From: Campylobacteraceae bacterium
GTDB taxonomy: Bacteria; Campylobacterota; Campylobacteria; Campylobacterales; Campylobacteraceae
NCBI GenBank assembly: GCA_031266555.1
Contig: JAISAU010000007.1
Location: 1 to 64,000 of the forward strand
Reading direction: 5' to 3'
DNA: 64,000 nt
The notes under the pieces were generated by a model. The model was given only the letters and a program-made list of their open reading frames with translations, was not told where the DNA came from and searched no databases. The position numbers and the translations under genes were made by a program. This document shows, piece by piece, positions 25,987 to 34,614 of the stretch (within the stretch, counting starts at the first letter, position 1; each line of letters starts with the position of its first letter).

Positions 25987-28900
25987 CTAACAGCCCTTTC
26001 TCCTTCATACCTTCCAGCGCTTCGCAATTGCCGAGTTCGCAAGCTTTTTTGGCTTCTATGGTCGCTTGCTTAAGATCGTTCAGCCATATATAAGCTGCGG
26101 CGCGGTTAGAGTAAGCTTTCGCGTCTTTAGGATTGGCTTTTATTGCTTTGTTGCTCTCATCAAGCATTTTCAATGCTTCCTGTGCGTCGCACTTACCAAG
26201 TTCGCAAGCTTTTCTGGCATCTGTTGCCGCTTTTTTGAAATCCTTTAACGCCGCGTAAGCAAACGCGCGGTTAGCATAAGACGCGACATATTCCGAATCG
26301 AGCTTAATAGCCTGCGAGAAATCTTTTACGGCGTTTTTGTAATCTTTATATTTATAATAACTGAGCCCTCTGAGATTATACGCTTTCGCGATGCCTGTCT
26401 CGTCGATAATCTCCGAAAAGACTTCTATCTCTTTTTCTTTTTCGGACTTTGGCAGCGAATATTCCACCGTACCTACTAACGCTGATTTCTCATCTTTTTC
26501 AGCGTTTTTAATATCGCCCAACGCTCTGTAAGCTTCCGCGCGGTCCATATAAATCCACTCCGCATCGTCGCGATATTTTTTGATAGCTATAGTATAAAGC
26601 CTTACCGCTTCTTTATAATCTTTGTTTATAAACGCTTCCTTGCCGAGTTCATGTTCCGTGACCGAATTTTTAAGATGCGCAAGTTGGAAGCATCTGTCTC
26701 TTGGGTTCAATTCACACGCCGTCTTAGCGTCTTTGATAGCCGGCGTATAAAGATATGCCGATTCATAAACCTTAGAGCGTCCGTCATAAAGGTCGGCGTC
26801 GTTTGGATCGAGTTCAATGGCTTCGCTGTAGTCCGCTATGGCTTTTTCATACTCTTTTGTCTCTTTATAAACATTCGCGCGGTTTGCCTTATACAAAGTT
26901 TCTTTCGAGTCTATCCTGATAGCTTCGCTGAAATCCGCTATCGCGTTACTGTATTTTTCAAGTTTGCCGTATATGAGCGCGCGGTTGTTATAAGCGCTGT
27001 CGTAATTGGGCTCAAGTTTAATCGCTTCTGTATAGTCAGCTATGGCTTTGTTGAGAACCTCATCGCGTTCACTTCGTTTCACGAATCTGCTCCATTCTAC
27101 ATAAGCGTATGCGCGGCTGAAATACCCATCTGCATTGCTTGGTTCAAGTTTGATGACTTCTGTAAAATCGGCAGCAGCATTATTCCATCTGTAATCTATC
27201 GGCTTACCTTCGCTACTGTAGGCAAAGTATGAATTTTCATTTTTAAATAAAAGGCGTCCGCGCGCGTAATAAGTTTTCGCGCTTTTGGGATTGATCTTAA
27301 TAGCTTGGTCAAAGTCCCTAATCGCGTCGTAATAGGCATTGCGGATATCGCTGTTATAAACTCCGCGCGAATAGTAAGCCTCAAAACTTGGCTTTAGCGC
27401 AATGGCTTTTTTGTAATCTTCGCTTATATTCCAATTATTTCCGCCCAAATTGACATATGCCTCTGCGCGCGCAAGGTAAGCTATAGCGTCTTTTGGATTT
27501 TTTCTTACGGCGGTCGTTGCTTTTTTGAAGGCTTGCTCGTATTCGGCTCTTTTTTGCGGGTCTAATTTTTCATAATTCTTTACGGCTTCGGCGTAAATAT
27601 TGTTTTGCCGCGAATTGAGTTTAACCGCCTTTTGATAATCCGCCATAGCATTCGCGTAATCGCCTGTTTTTTCATAATTTTTAGCGCGGTTTTTATAAGC
27701 CTTATCATCGTTTGGTTTATGGGCGATTATATGAGTGTAGTCTTGAACGGCTTTTTCGTATTCGCCCGTTTTTTCATAAATCTCAACGCGGTCATAGTAT
27801 GTGTCCGTATAGTTTGGGTACAGCTTGATTGCTTGCGCATAATCGGCGAGCGCTTTGTCGTATTGACCGATTTCTTGATAATTAAACCCGCGGTTGCGGT
27901 ATGACCAGTAGTCCGGATCTAAATTAATCGCTTTGCTGTAATCCTCTATCGCTTTATCGTATTCTCTCCACTTGAAATGAATAAACCCGCGGTAATTGTA
28001 TGCGTCCGCGTACTTTGGGTCGAGCGCGATAGCTTGCGTAAAATCTTCCATAGCTTGTTCGTAACCTCTGCGTCCCGTGTCGGTATAAATTACTCCGCGA
28101 TAATAGTATGCTCTTGCCTCTTTGGAATAGTTTTTAACAAGCTCGTCGCCCAGCGTACGCGCTACTTTTTCCTCACCTATTCTTGCAAAGGCGGAGGCGC
28201 GGTTAAAGCCGGCCTCTAACTTATCCGCCGCAAGATTATCCGCGTAAGCCAAATCTTCCTCTGCTTTCGAGTTTTTATCCAGCATTTCATAGAAGATCTC
28301 GCGCGCATAGTAAGCAAACGTATCTTTTGGCTTTAGTTTAATGATCTGAGTATAATCTTCAACAGCCTTATCGTATTCTTTTTCTCTGTAGTAGGCAAGG
28401 GCGCGTTTCTCATAAGCCTCCTCATTGTTTGGATTTTCTTTGAGAGCGATAGAAAAATATCTGGCTGCCTCTTTGCTGTTCCATTGCAAAAGCTCTAAAG
28501 AACCAAGTTCATATGCCATCTCTTTTTCTATCCCTTGCAGTACGTCGCAATATCCGAGTTTGCACGCTTTTTTTGCGTATTCAACCGCCCAGTGTGTATC
28601 TCCCTCATTGCCTCTGTCTTTGCAAGCCAGAGCATAGGCAGCATAGTATTTGCCGTTATTCTCATCCAATTTAACAGCTTGATTGAAATCACTAATCGCA
28701 TCGTCGTATATGCCAAGTTTTTGATAGGTAAGCGCGCGATAATAAAAAGCATCGCCTGATCTTGTATCGGAAGTGATTATTTTATTGAACTGCGCGAGAG
28801 CCTCTTCGTATTTGCCTTTATTATAAAGAGCGATGGCATTATCATAAACATTTTGCGCGCTTACGTCTTCTTTGAATATTTCGGAAAGCTCTTTGGTCGT

Positions 28901-29017
28901 CTCTTTACTAAATATATCCTTAAGTTCTATTTTAAGCCAGCCGTTATTAGCCCAAGCAGACCCAAACAATCCAAAGATCGAAAACATTATGATTAATCCT
29001 CCTGCCGTTTTTTTCAT
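25979..29017 (-). CDS. Large exported tetratricopeptide-repeat protein
   Basis: 1012 residues. A signal peptide (LIIMFSIFGLFGSAWAN, cleavage near residue 24) sends it to the periplasm. The rest is an almost unbroken solenoid of more than 20 TPR units (AYYYRG..., KAIEDYSKAINLDP type), ending in Sel1-like KKACELGNC segments. A strong AAGGAGG site precedes the start. It heads a two-gene unit with the TPR lipoprotein, with which it shares repeat type and C-terminal sequence, so one probably arose from the other. Scaffolding of an envelope complex is the general expectation; the partner is unknown. Confidence 0.85.
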   Translation of the reverse strand: MKKTAGGLIIMFSIFGLFGSAWANNGWLKIELKDIFSKETTKELSEIFKEDVSAQNVYDNAIALYNKGKYEEALAQFNKIITSDTRSGDAFYYRALTYQKLGIYDDAISDFNQAVKLDENNGKYYAAYALACKDRGNEGDTHWAVEYAKKACKLGYCDVLQGIEKEMAYELGSLELLQWNSKEAARYFSIALKENPNNEEAYEKRALAYYREKEYDKAVEDYTQIIKLKPKDTFAYYAREIFYEMLDKNSKAEEDLAYADNLAADKLEAGFNRASAFARIGEEKVARTLGDELVKNYSKEARAYYYRGVIYTDTGRRGYEQAMEDFTQAIALDPKYADAYNYRGFIHFKWREYDKAIEDYSKAINLDPDYWSYRNRGFNYQEIGQYDKALADYAQAIKLYPNYTDTYYDRVEIYEKTGEYEKAVQDYTHIIAHKPNDDKAYKNRAKNYEKTGDYANAMADYQKAVKLNSRQNNIYAEAVKNYEKLDPQKRAEYEQAFKKATTAVRKNPKDAIAYLARAEAYVNLGGNNWNISEDYKKAIALKPSFEAYYSRGVYNSDIRNAYYDAIRDFDQAIKINPKSAKTYYARGRLLFKNENSYFAYSSEGKPIDYRWNNAAADFTEVIKLEPSNADGYFSRAYAYVEWSRFVKRSERDEVLNKAIADYTEAIKLEPNYDSAYNNRALIYGKLEKYSNAIADFSEAIRIDSKETLYKANRANVYKETKEYEKAIADYSEAIELDPNDADLYDGRSKVYESAYLYTPAIKDAKTACELNPRDRCFQLAHLKNSVTEHELGKEAFINKDYKEAVRLYTIAIKKYRDDAEWIYMDRAEAYRALGDIKNAEKDEKSALVGTVEYSLPKSEKEKEIEVFSEIIDETGIAKAYNLRGLSYYKYKDYKNAVKDFSQAIKLDSEYVASYANRAFAYAALKDFKKAATDARKACELGKCDAQEALKMLDESNKAIKANPKDAKAYSNRAAAYIWLNDLKQATIEAKKACELGNCEALEGMKEKGLLDE

Positions 29018-29314
29018 CTTTCCTCCTTTTTAAAACAACTCCAGAGTGTAGCGAATACTAAACTCGCATATCCTTTATATTTTCCATCGTTTCTTTTTAA
29101 AGTTTTCAACGTATTACATGTATATAATTCATATGATATTTTAGCGTCTTTTTAGTATATTTTTAAGATTTTTTATATTTTACGAATAGATTATTTAAAA
29201 GCTTACATGTAGACATTAAAAATTTATTATTTTTTGAGTTTACATGTAAAGATATTTTGAAGTCATTTTCTACCGAATAATGGGTATTTAGCGTAAAACC
29301 AAATACCCTTAGAT
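29018..29314. other. Intergenic region with three TACATGTA palindromes
   Basis: Upstream of the TPR gene and downstream of the porin. TACATGTA occurs at 29115, 29204 and 29241. A GGGTATTT / AAATACCC hairpin (29282-29308) follows the porin stop. No gene seen. Confidence 0.6.
29282..29308 (-). terminator. Weak terminator-like hairpin behind the porin gene
   Basis: 8-bp stem GGGTATTT / AAATACCC with an 11-nt loop, 6 nt after the porin stop codon. It lacks a good U-run on the minus strand, so it may stabilise the 3' end instead. Confidence 0.45.
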
Positions 29315-30478
29315 TTATCTGTTTTTGAAGTTATAGACAAAATAGCAAGCGTATTTACTATGATCTCTGATGTATGGAGTTTCATTGTCTACATTGCTGT
29401 TTACGAACACGAGGCTAATCTTGAGCGAATCGTCTATACCGCTGAATACATTGTCAAATTTATATCCGCCTATCAAGTTAAACTCTTGCACGCTTGGCAG
29501 TCCGTCTCCTTTGCTTTTACCTATTAACGCGCTGATACTCCATGCGTCAAACGCGTACGCGCCTTTTAAATATACTGTGCTCACATCCGGTTCATAGACA
29601 ATATCGCCGTTCCAAAACGGGTCTATACTATCTCCTAACATATTGATAGAGCCGATACCGTTTTTATCTATTTTGATAAGTCCAAGCCGCATATCAAACC
29701 CTTCGTAACCGCCTCGCAATTCCGCGAAGCCAATCGCACCGTCTTTACCGTTTGTATCTTCGCTGCTTGCTGTGTATACAACGCTACCGCCGATAGAAGT
29801 TTTATCGCCAATTTTTGTGTCATATGCCGCTTTCGCGCCATACCAACTCGCGATATCCGGCGCGTTATAATAAAATGGATTAATATTCAGTCCAAAATCG
29901 CTTATATATTCGCCGCCCATAACATATGCGCCGTTATTGCCGTTAAATTTATGGAATTTAACGAGCGGATCATCGCCTGCGGCTTCGCCTTTTTCTTTAA
30001 TATACGCTAAAGTCACCGAAAGACTTGGCAATGGTTTTACAACCGCTACCGCCGCTTGATGATAATCGCTAACCCATTCAAAATCGGCTTCTTGAAATCC
30101 AACTATCGCGTCAAAGTATTCGCTGACATAACCGATATTTGCCGTATGAAGTAAAATATCGGTATTTTGGTGAAAATCATTTTTGGTTTTTTCCCATATT
30201 TGATAGTTAAATCGCGCGCCAAGTGAAAAATTAAAACCGTAAAATTGGTCGCTGGAGTAGTATAGATTTAAAGATCCTTGTCCGTAGCCTGACGCTTTAT
30301 TATTGCGATTAACATAATTGCAATAACCGTCGTCGTTATAACAGTCCGTATAACGATTGTACATGTAAGCGTCGCCGCCCCATTTGCCGTTTACCAATGC
30401 CTCTTGTATTGAAGAGGATTCTGCCAAATGCGCGGTAATTGCAAGCAATACCAACGCCGTACCCTTTTTGAGTTTCAA
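29315..30478 (-). CDS. Outer-membrane porin, Opr family-like
   Basis: 387 residues with a signal peptide (MKLKKGTALVLLAITAHLAES) and alternating beta-strand sequence throughout, as in the Campylobacterota Opr/OprD-like porins (LGARFNYQIWEK; AYDTKIGDKTSIGGSVVY). The chain ends YFVYNFKNR, so the terminal aromatic of a classic beta-signal is four residues from the end. Substrate unknown; a location between nikR and hypB makes a nickel-related role conceivable but unproven. A strong Shine-Dalgarno (AGGAGG) precedes the ATG. Confidence 0.8.
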   Translation of the reverse strand: MKLKKGTALVLLAITAHLAESSSIQEALVNGKWGGDAYMYNRYTDCYNDDGYCNYVNRNNKASGYGQGSLNLYYSSDQFYGFNFSLGARFNYQIWEKTKNDFHQNTDILLHTANIGYVSEYFDAIVGFQEADFEWVSDYHQAAVAVVKPLPSLSVTLAYIKEKGEAAGDDPLVKFHKFNGNNGAYVMGGEYISDFGLNINPFYYNAPDIASWYGAKAAYDTKIGDKTSIGGSVVYTASSEDTNGKDGAIGFAELRGGYEGFDMRLGLIKIDKNGIGSINMLGDSIDPFWNGDIVYEPDVSTVYLKGAYAFDAWSISALIGKSKGDGLPSVQEFNLIGGYKFDNVFSGIDDSLKISLVFVNSNVDNETPYIRDHSKYACYFVYNFKNR

Positions 30479-30891
30479 AGTCGCCTCCTATGAAAGTTTG
30501 TGATAAATTAGATTAAAATAGTAGCGATATTATGATGATATTTTAATTTTATTTATGTATAAAAAATAACCAATTTTAAAAAAATAGGGTTTTTATTTAG
30601 TATTTTTTCTATCATTTTAAGATTTAAATATCAAAATATAAATCTTTTTTATATCGTAAAAGCGTAAAAATTTTATATTTTTATACTCGATGATTACAAC
30701 AATATATCTGTTTAAATAGTCAGATTAATTAGTTGTTTGTATCTTTTTGCGTTTTTTTAAATAAAAGTGCGATCGATATAATAATATAAAAGCTTAAAAA
30801 AACTTTCGCGGTAATTTATGCAGATTTTATTAATTGTTTTTTGTATCCTTTCTTGGTATAATCTCCAACTTTATAAAAACAGGAGATTATT
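30479..30891. other. Divergent AT-rich regulatory region, porin / hypB
   Basis: No gene. An extended -10 for hypB lies at its right edge. The porin promoter must lie on the other strand; no unique box was identified. Confidence 0.55.
30857..30862 (+). promoter_or_regulatory. Extended -10 of the hypBCDEA operon
   Basis: TGGTATAAT, extended -10, about 30 nt before hypB, followed by an AGGAG Shine-Dalgarno. No convincing -35. Confidence 0.65.
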
Positions 30892-31692
30892 ATGTGTAAA
30901 GATTGCGGCTGTTCTATTGCCGGTTCACATACTCACAGCCATACTCACGAAGACGGCACTGTTCATATCCACGAACATACGCACAATGAAGAGCATAATC
31001 ATAATGCGGCGCACGACAACGCGAATCCGCAATTGAATGAGACTAAAACGATAGAGGTTATAGCTAAAATCTTAGATGCGAATGATAAAGAAGCGACTTC
31101 AAATCGCGCTCATTTTGAAGAGCATAATATTTTTGCCATCAATCTTATGAGCAGTCCGGGCGCAGGTAAAACAACTTTGCTTGAAGCGACTATAGAAGAG
31201 GGCGATTTTAAAATAGGCGTGATAGAAGGGGATTTGGAAACAAATCAAGATGCAGATAGAATAACCAAAAAAGGAGCGCCCGCTTACCAAATAACAACGG
31301 GACAAGCATGTCATTTAGACGCTTTTATGGTACACAACGGATTGCACCATTTGCCACTTGAAGGGCTTGATTTTGTATTTATAGAAAATGTCGGCAATCT
31401 TGTTTGTCCCGCGAGTTATGACGTCGGAGCTCATTTAAACGTCGTGCTTTTATCCGTTCCAGAAGGCGACGATAAACCAGCTAAATATCCCGTAATGTTT
31501 CGCGCAGCTGATATCTTGCTTATAACTAAAACGGAGCTTTTGCCTCATTTTGACTTTAGCGTTGAAAAAGCCGTAAAGGAAGCTAGAAAACTAAATCCAA
31601 AAGTCGATATCATAGAGTGTGACAGCAAATCCAAAAAAGGTATTGACAAATGGATACAATATCTTAAAATGAAAAAATCTTTGAGAGGTTAA
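30892..31692 (+). CDS. hypB: Hydrogenase nickel-incorporation GTPase HypB
   Basis: Metal-binding GTPase that delivers nickel with HypA. Three nickel-binding regions are visible: N-terminal CKDCGC (Cys2, Cys5, Cys7), a stretch with 11 histidines between residues 13 and 41 that probably stores nickel, and the G domain with P-loop SSPGAGKTT (87-95) and the GQACHL metal site. At 266 residues it is full length. First gene of hypBCDEA, which is separate from hypF. Confidence 0.97.
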   Translation: MCKDCGCSIAGSHTHSHTHEDGTVHIHEHTHNEEHNHNAAHDNANPQLNETKTIEVIAKILDANDKEATSNRAHFEEHNIFAINLMSSPGAGKTTLLEATIEEGDFKIGVIEGDLETNQDADRITKKGAPAYQITTGQACHLDAFMVHNGLHHLPLEGLDFVFIENVGNLVCPASYDVGAHLNVVLLSVPEGDDKPAKYPVMFRAADILLITKTELLPHFDFSVEKAVKEARKLNPKVDIIECDSKSKKGIDKWIQYLKMKKSLRG

Positions 31693-31695
31693 TCT

Positions 31696-31977
31696 ATGTG
31701 TCTTTCCATACCATCGCGCGTTGTAGAGATAGATGAGAATAATAACGCTACCGTTGAAACTTTAGGGATTTTAAGAAAAGTTTCGCTCGATTTGATAGAC
31801 GAAGAGGTGCGTGAGGGAGAATATGTGCTTATACATGTAGGCTTCGCGATGAGTAAAATAGACGAAAAAGAGGCTAAAGAGAGTCTGTCTATTTATGAAG
31901 AGATAGCTAATCAAATGAGAGATGGGACGATAGACGAACTAGAAGGGGATATGGGATTTGCCGATAGACTTAATTAA
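31696..31977 (+). CDS. hypC: Hydrogenase chaperone HypC
   Basis: 93-residue chaperone that carries the Fe(CN)2CO moiety with HypD and hands it to the large subunit. The diagnostic MCLSIPSRV N-terminus provides Cys2, which binds iron. Three bp separate it from hypB and its end overlaps hypD. A TACATGTA at 31832 encodes IHV in this frame. Confidence 0.97.
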   Translation: MCLSIPSRVVEIDENNNATVETLGILRKVSLDLIDEEVREGEYVLIHVGFAMSKIDEKEAKESLSIYEEIANQMRDGTIDELEGDMGFADRLN

Positions 31978-33073
31978 CTCTTTCAAAAAACCAGAACATA
32001 TAAAAGCTTTAAGTCTCCGGATAAAAAAAGAGGCGAAAGAAAAACTGAATATTATGGAGATTTGCGGGGGACATACTCATACCATTATGAAATACGGATT
32101 AACGCAGCTTTTACCTTCGCAAATAGAGTTTGTTCACGGTCCGGGCTGTCCTATTTGCGTTATGCCAAAAGAGCGTATAGACGAAGCTATAGAGTTGGCG
32201 AAACAGCCAAATGTTATACTCGCTACGCTTGGCGATATGATAAAAGTGCCCGGAAGTAAAACGTCTTTGCAGAATTTAAGAGCCGATGGATACGATATAA
32301 GAGCTTTGTATTCGCCGCTTGACACGCTTAAAATCGCGAAAGAAAATCCCGACAAAACAGTTATATTTTTTGCCATTGGCTTTGAGACTACGACGCCTAT
32401 GAGCGCGGTATTGATAGAAAAAGTTGTAAAAGAGAATATAAAAAATGTCCTTTTTCATATAAATCATGTGCTGGTTCCGCCGCCAATCCACGCTATTATG
32501 AGTGAGGGAGCAAATATAAACGCGTTTTTAGGACCTTCACATGTAAGCGTTATAACGGGATACGATATTTTTGCTCCTATAACGCGAAAGTATAAAACTC
32601 CTGTCGTGGTTTCAGGTTTTGAGCCAAGCGATGTGATGGAGAGCGTTTTGCGTATCGTAAGAGAGTTTAATGAGGGACGTTGCGAAGTTGAAAATGAGTA
32701 TTCAAGAGCGGTTAGCAAAGAGGGCAACACGAAAGCGCAAAGATTGATAGAGACATATTTTGACATAAGAGATAGTTTTCGTTGGCGCGGTCTTGGCGAC
32801 ATACCAAAAAGCGCTTTGAAAATGAAGTCAAATTTTTCGCATTTGGACGCTGAAGCGGTATACGCGTCAAAACTTTCAAAAAAACCTATAAACGATCACA
32901 AGCTTTGCATTTGCGCCGATATTTTAAAAGGCAGAGCAAAACCGTTTAATTGCAAAGTTTTCGCTAAGGCGTGTACTCCAAAAACCCCGATAGGTTCTTG
33001 TATGGTATCGAGCGAAGGGGCGTGTGCGGCATATTTTAAATATGGAAAATTTTTAAGGAATGAGAGTGAGTAA
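31958..33073 (+). CDS. hypD: Hydrogenase maturation factor HypD
   Basis: Iron-sulfur scaffold on which the Fe(CN)2CO group is assembled. Conserved cysteines lie in MEICGGHTHT, HGPGCPICVMP and the C-terminal CICADILKGRAKPFNC and CTPKTPIGSC segments. Length 371. The start appears to be TTG at 31958, 9 nt after AAGGGG (31943-31948), overlapping hypC by 20 bp; no in-frame ATG precedes the conserved core except one at residue 33. Confidence 0.96.
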   Translation: MPIDLINSFKKPEHIKALSLRIKKEAKEKLNIMEICGGHTHTIMKYGLTQLLPSQIEFVHGPGCPICVMPKERIDEAIELAKQPNVILATLGDMIKVPGSKTSLQNLRADGYDIRALYSPLDTLKIAKENPDKTVIFFAIGFETTTPMSAVLIEKVVKENIKNVLFHINHVLVPPPIHAIMSEGANINAFLGPSHVSVITGYDIFAPITRKYKTPVVVSGFEPSDVMESVLRIVREFNEGRCEVENEYSRAVSKEGNTKAQRLIETYFDIRDSFRWRGLGDIPKSALKMKSNFSHLDAEAVYASKLSKKPINDHKLCICADILKGRAKPFNCKVFAKACTPKTPIGSCMVSSEGACAAYFKYGKFLRNESE

Positions 33074-34067
33074 AAAGATTTTGTTAAGCCATGGTGGAGG
33101 AGGGGAAGAGATGCAATCTTTAATAAGCGATCTTTTTTTCAACCATTTTGGCAATGAGATATTAAATAAAACCGAAGATAGCGCAACCTTACATGTAAAG
33201 AATAAAATCGCTTTTACAACGGACTCTTTTACCGTAACGCCGTTTTTTTTTAACGGAGGAGATATAGGGAAAATCGCGATCGCGGGAACTGTAAACGATT
33301 TAATAAGCGTCGGTGCGAAACCTTTGTATATAAGCTGCGGTTTTATCATAGAAGAGGGATTTTTGTATGAAGATTTGGAGCGTATCGTTATATCTATGAA
33401 AAAAGAGTTAGAAAAAAGCGGCGCTAAAATCGTGGCGGGCGACACAAAAGTTGTTCCAAAAGGCAAAGCGGACGGTATTTTTATCAATACAAGCGGTATA
33501 GGCGAGATAGTTTGCGAAGACATCTCTTCGCACAATTTAGAAGAAGGCGATGTAATAATAGTCTCAAATGAAGTTGGAAATCACGGCGCTTGCGTATTGG
33601 CAAACAGAGAAGAGTTGAAAGTAGACGGGGATTTGAAAAGCGATTGCGCTTCGTTGTTTGCGCCGATTTTCGCGCTTTTTGAACACGGCATTAAGCCAAA
33701 AGCGTTAAGAGACGCGACAAGAGGCGGACTCAGCGCCGTTTTAAACGAATGGGCTTTGGCTTCGCATGTAGGTATTGAAATAAACGAGAGCGATATTTTA
33801 GTCTCAAACGAAGTTAAAGGACTTTGCGAAATATTTGGGTTTGAGCCTTATGAGTTGGCAAACGAAGGCACAATGGCGCTTTGCGTAAGAAAAGAAGACG
33901 CGAATGAGGCGCTTAAAATTTTAAGGAAGTTTGACGAATGCAAAAAAGCTAACGCGATAGGCGAAGTTTCAAACTCTCATAAAGAACATGTGATATTAAA
34001 ATCGCCGTGGGGAACAAGCCGCTTTTTAGAGTTGCCAAAAGGCGAATTACTGCCGAGGATTTGTTAA
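33066..34067 (+). CDS. hypE: Carbamoyl dehydratase HypE
   Basis: PurM/AIR-synthase-like enzyme that dehydrates the carbamoyl group from HypF to thiocyanate on its C-terminal cysteine. The chain ends in PRIC, the required terminus. ATP-binding segments HGGGGEEM and TTDSFTVTP are at the N-terminus. An AAGGA site at 33055-33059 abuts ATG 33060, so the in-frame GTG at 33066 (spacing 6) is the better start. It overlaps the end of hypD. Confidence 0.96.
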   Translation: MSKKILLSHGGGGEEMQSLISDLFFNHFGNEILNKTEDSATLHVKNKIAFTTDSFTVTPFFFNGGDIGKIAIAGTVNDLISVGAKPLYISCGFIIEEGFLYEDLERIVISMKKELEKSGAKIVAGDTKVVPKGKADGIFINTSGIGEIVCEDISSHNLEEGDVIIVSNEVGNHGACVLANREELKVDGDLKSDCASLFAPIFALFEHGIKPKALRDATRGGLSAVLNEWALASHVGIEINESDILVSNEVKGLCEIFGFEPYELANEGTMALCVRKEDANEALKILRKFDECKKANAIGEVSNSHKEHVILKSPWGTSRFLELPKGELLPRIC

Positions 34068-34409
34068 ATGCACGAGCTTTCGGTTGTAAATTCGCTTATA
34101 GAACTTTGCGAGAAAAACGCTAAAAACAACAGTGCGAAAAAAGTCATAAAAATTGAAGTGAAAATTGGCAAATTAAGCGGTATAGAACCGCATTTTTTGA
34201 AACTTACTTTTGATACTTTTAAAGAGAAAACTATCTGCGAGGGTTCGGAACTTGTCGTTAATATACAAGAGGTGATAGCAAAATGCCGCTCTTGCGGCAG
34301 TGAGAATGAAATAACAAACAACGAGTTTACATGTAAGCGTTGCGGCGATAATAATGTTGAGGTTATAGACGGCGAAGATATGCTTTTAATGCGTCTTGAA
34401 ATGGAATAA
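34068..34409 (+). CDS. hypA: Hydrogenase nickel-insertion protein HypA
   Basis: 113-residue nickel chaperone. The N-terminal MHE (His2) binds nickel, and two CxxC pairs (CRSC, CKRC) form the zinc site. The start directly follows the hypE stop. It works with HypB to load nickel into HydB; in urease-positive relatives it also serves urease, but no urease genes are present here. Confidence 0.97.
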   Translation: MHELSVVNSLIELCEKNAKNNSAKKVIKIEVKIGKLSGIEPHFLKLTFDTFKEKTICEGSELVVNIQEVIAKCRSCGSENEITNNEFTCKRCGDNNVEVIDGEDMLLMRLEME

Positions 34410-34424
34410 GCGTAAAAACCGCTT
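34408..34424 (+). terminator. Weak hairpin at the end of the hyp operon
   Basis: 5-bp stem AAGCG / CGCTT with a 7-nt loop at the hypA stop codon, followed by TTAAAT. A TACATGTA lies shortly after (34445-34452). Confidence 0.4.
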
Positions 34425-34614
34425 TTAAATATACGTATTTTGTCTACATGTAGTATTTTTATTTTGATTAAATGATGTTGTGTTTGACCCCAAATATCAA
34501 TCAAGCTATTAACTTTTTTCTAAAAAAGGTTTTATAAAAATATATATTTTTGCTTCTATTAAATAAAAAACAGATAAAATAAATGTTATTTTTGCTTGTT
34601 TGGGGAGGATATTT

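Noticed and set aside
26651-27232. Long open frame (193 codons) on the plus strand
   Set aside because: It lies antisense to the TPR protein and is rich in Arg, Phe and Ile with no ribosome binding site. It is a by-product of the repeated TPR codons, like other plus-strand frames at 27605-27904 and 27977-28219.
33053-33535. 160-codon frame antisense to hypE
   Set aside because: Shadow of hypE; rich in Ser, Pro and Ile as expected for an antisense frame, no start signal.
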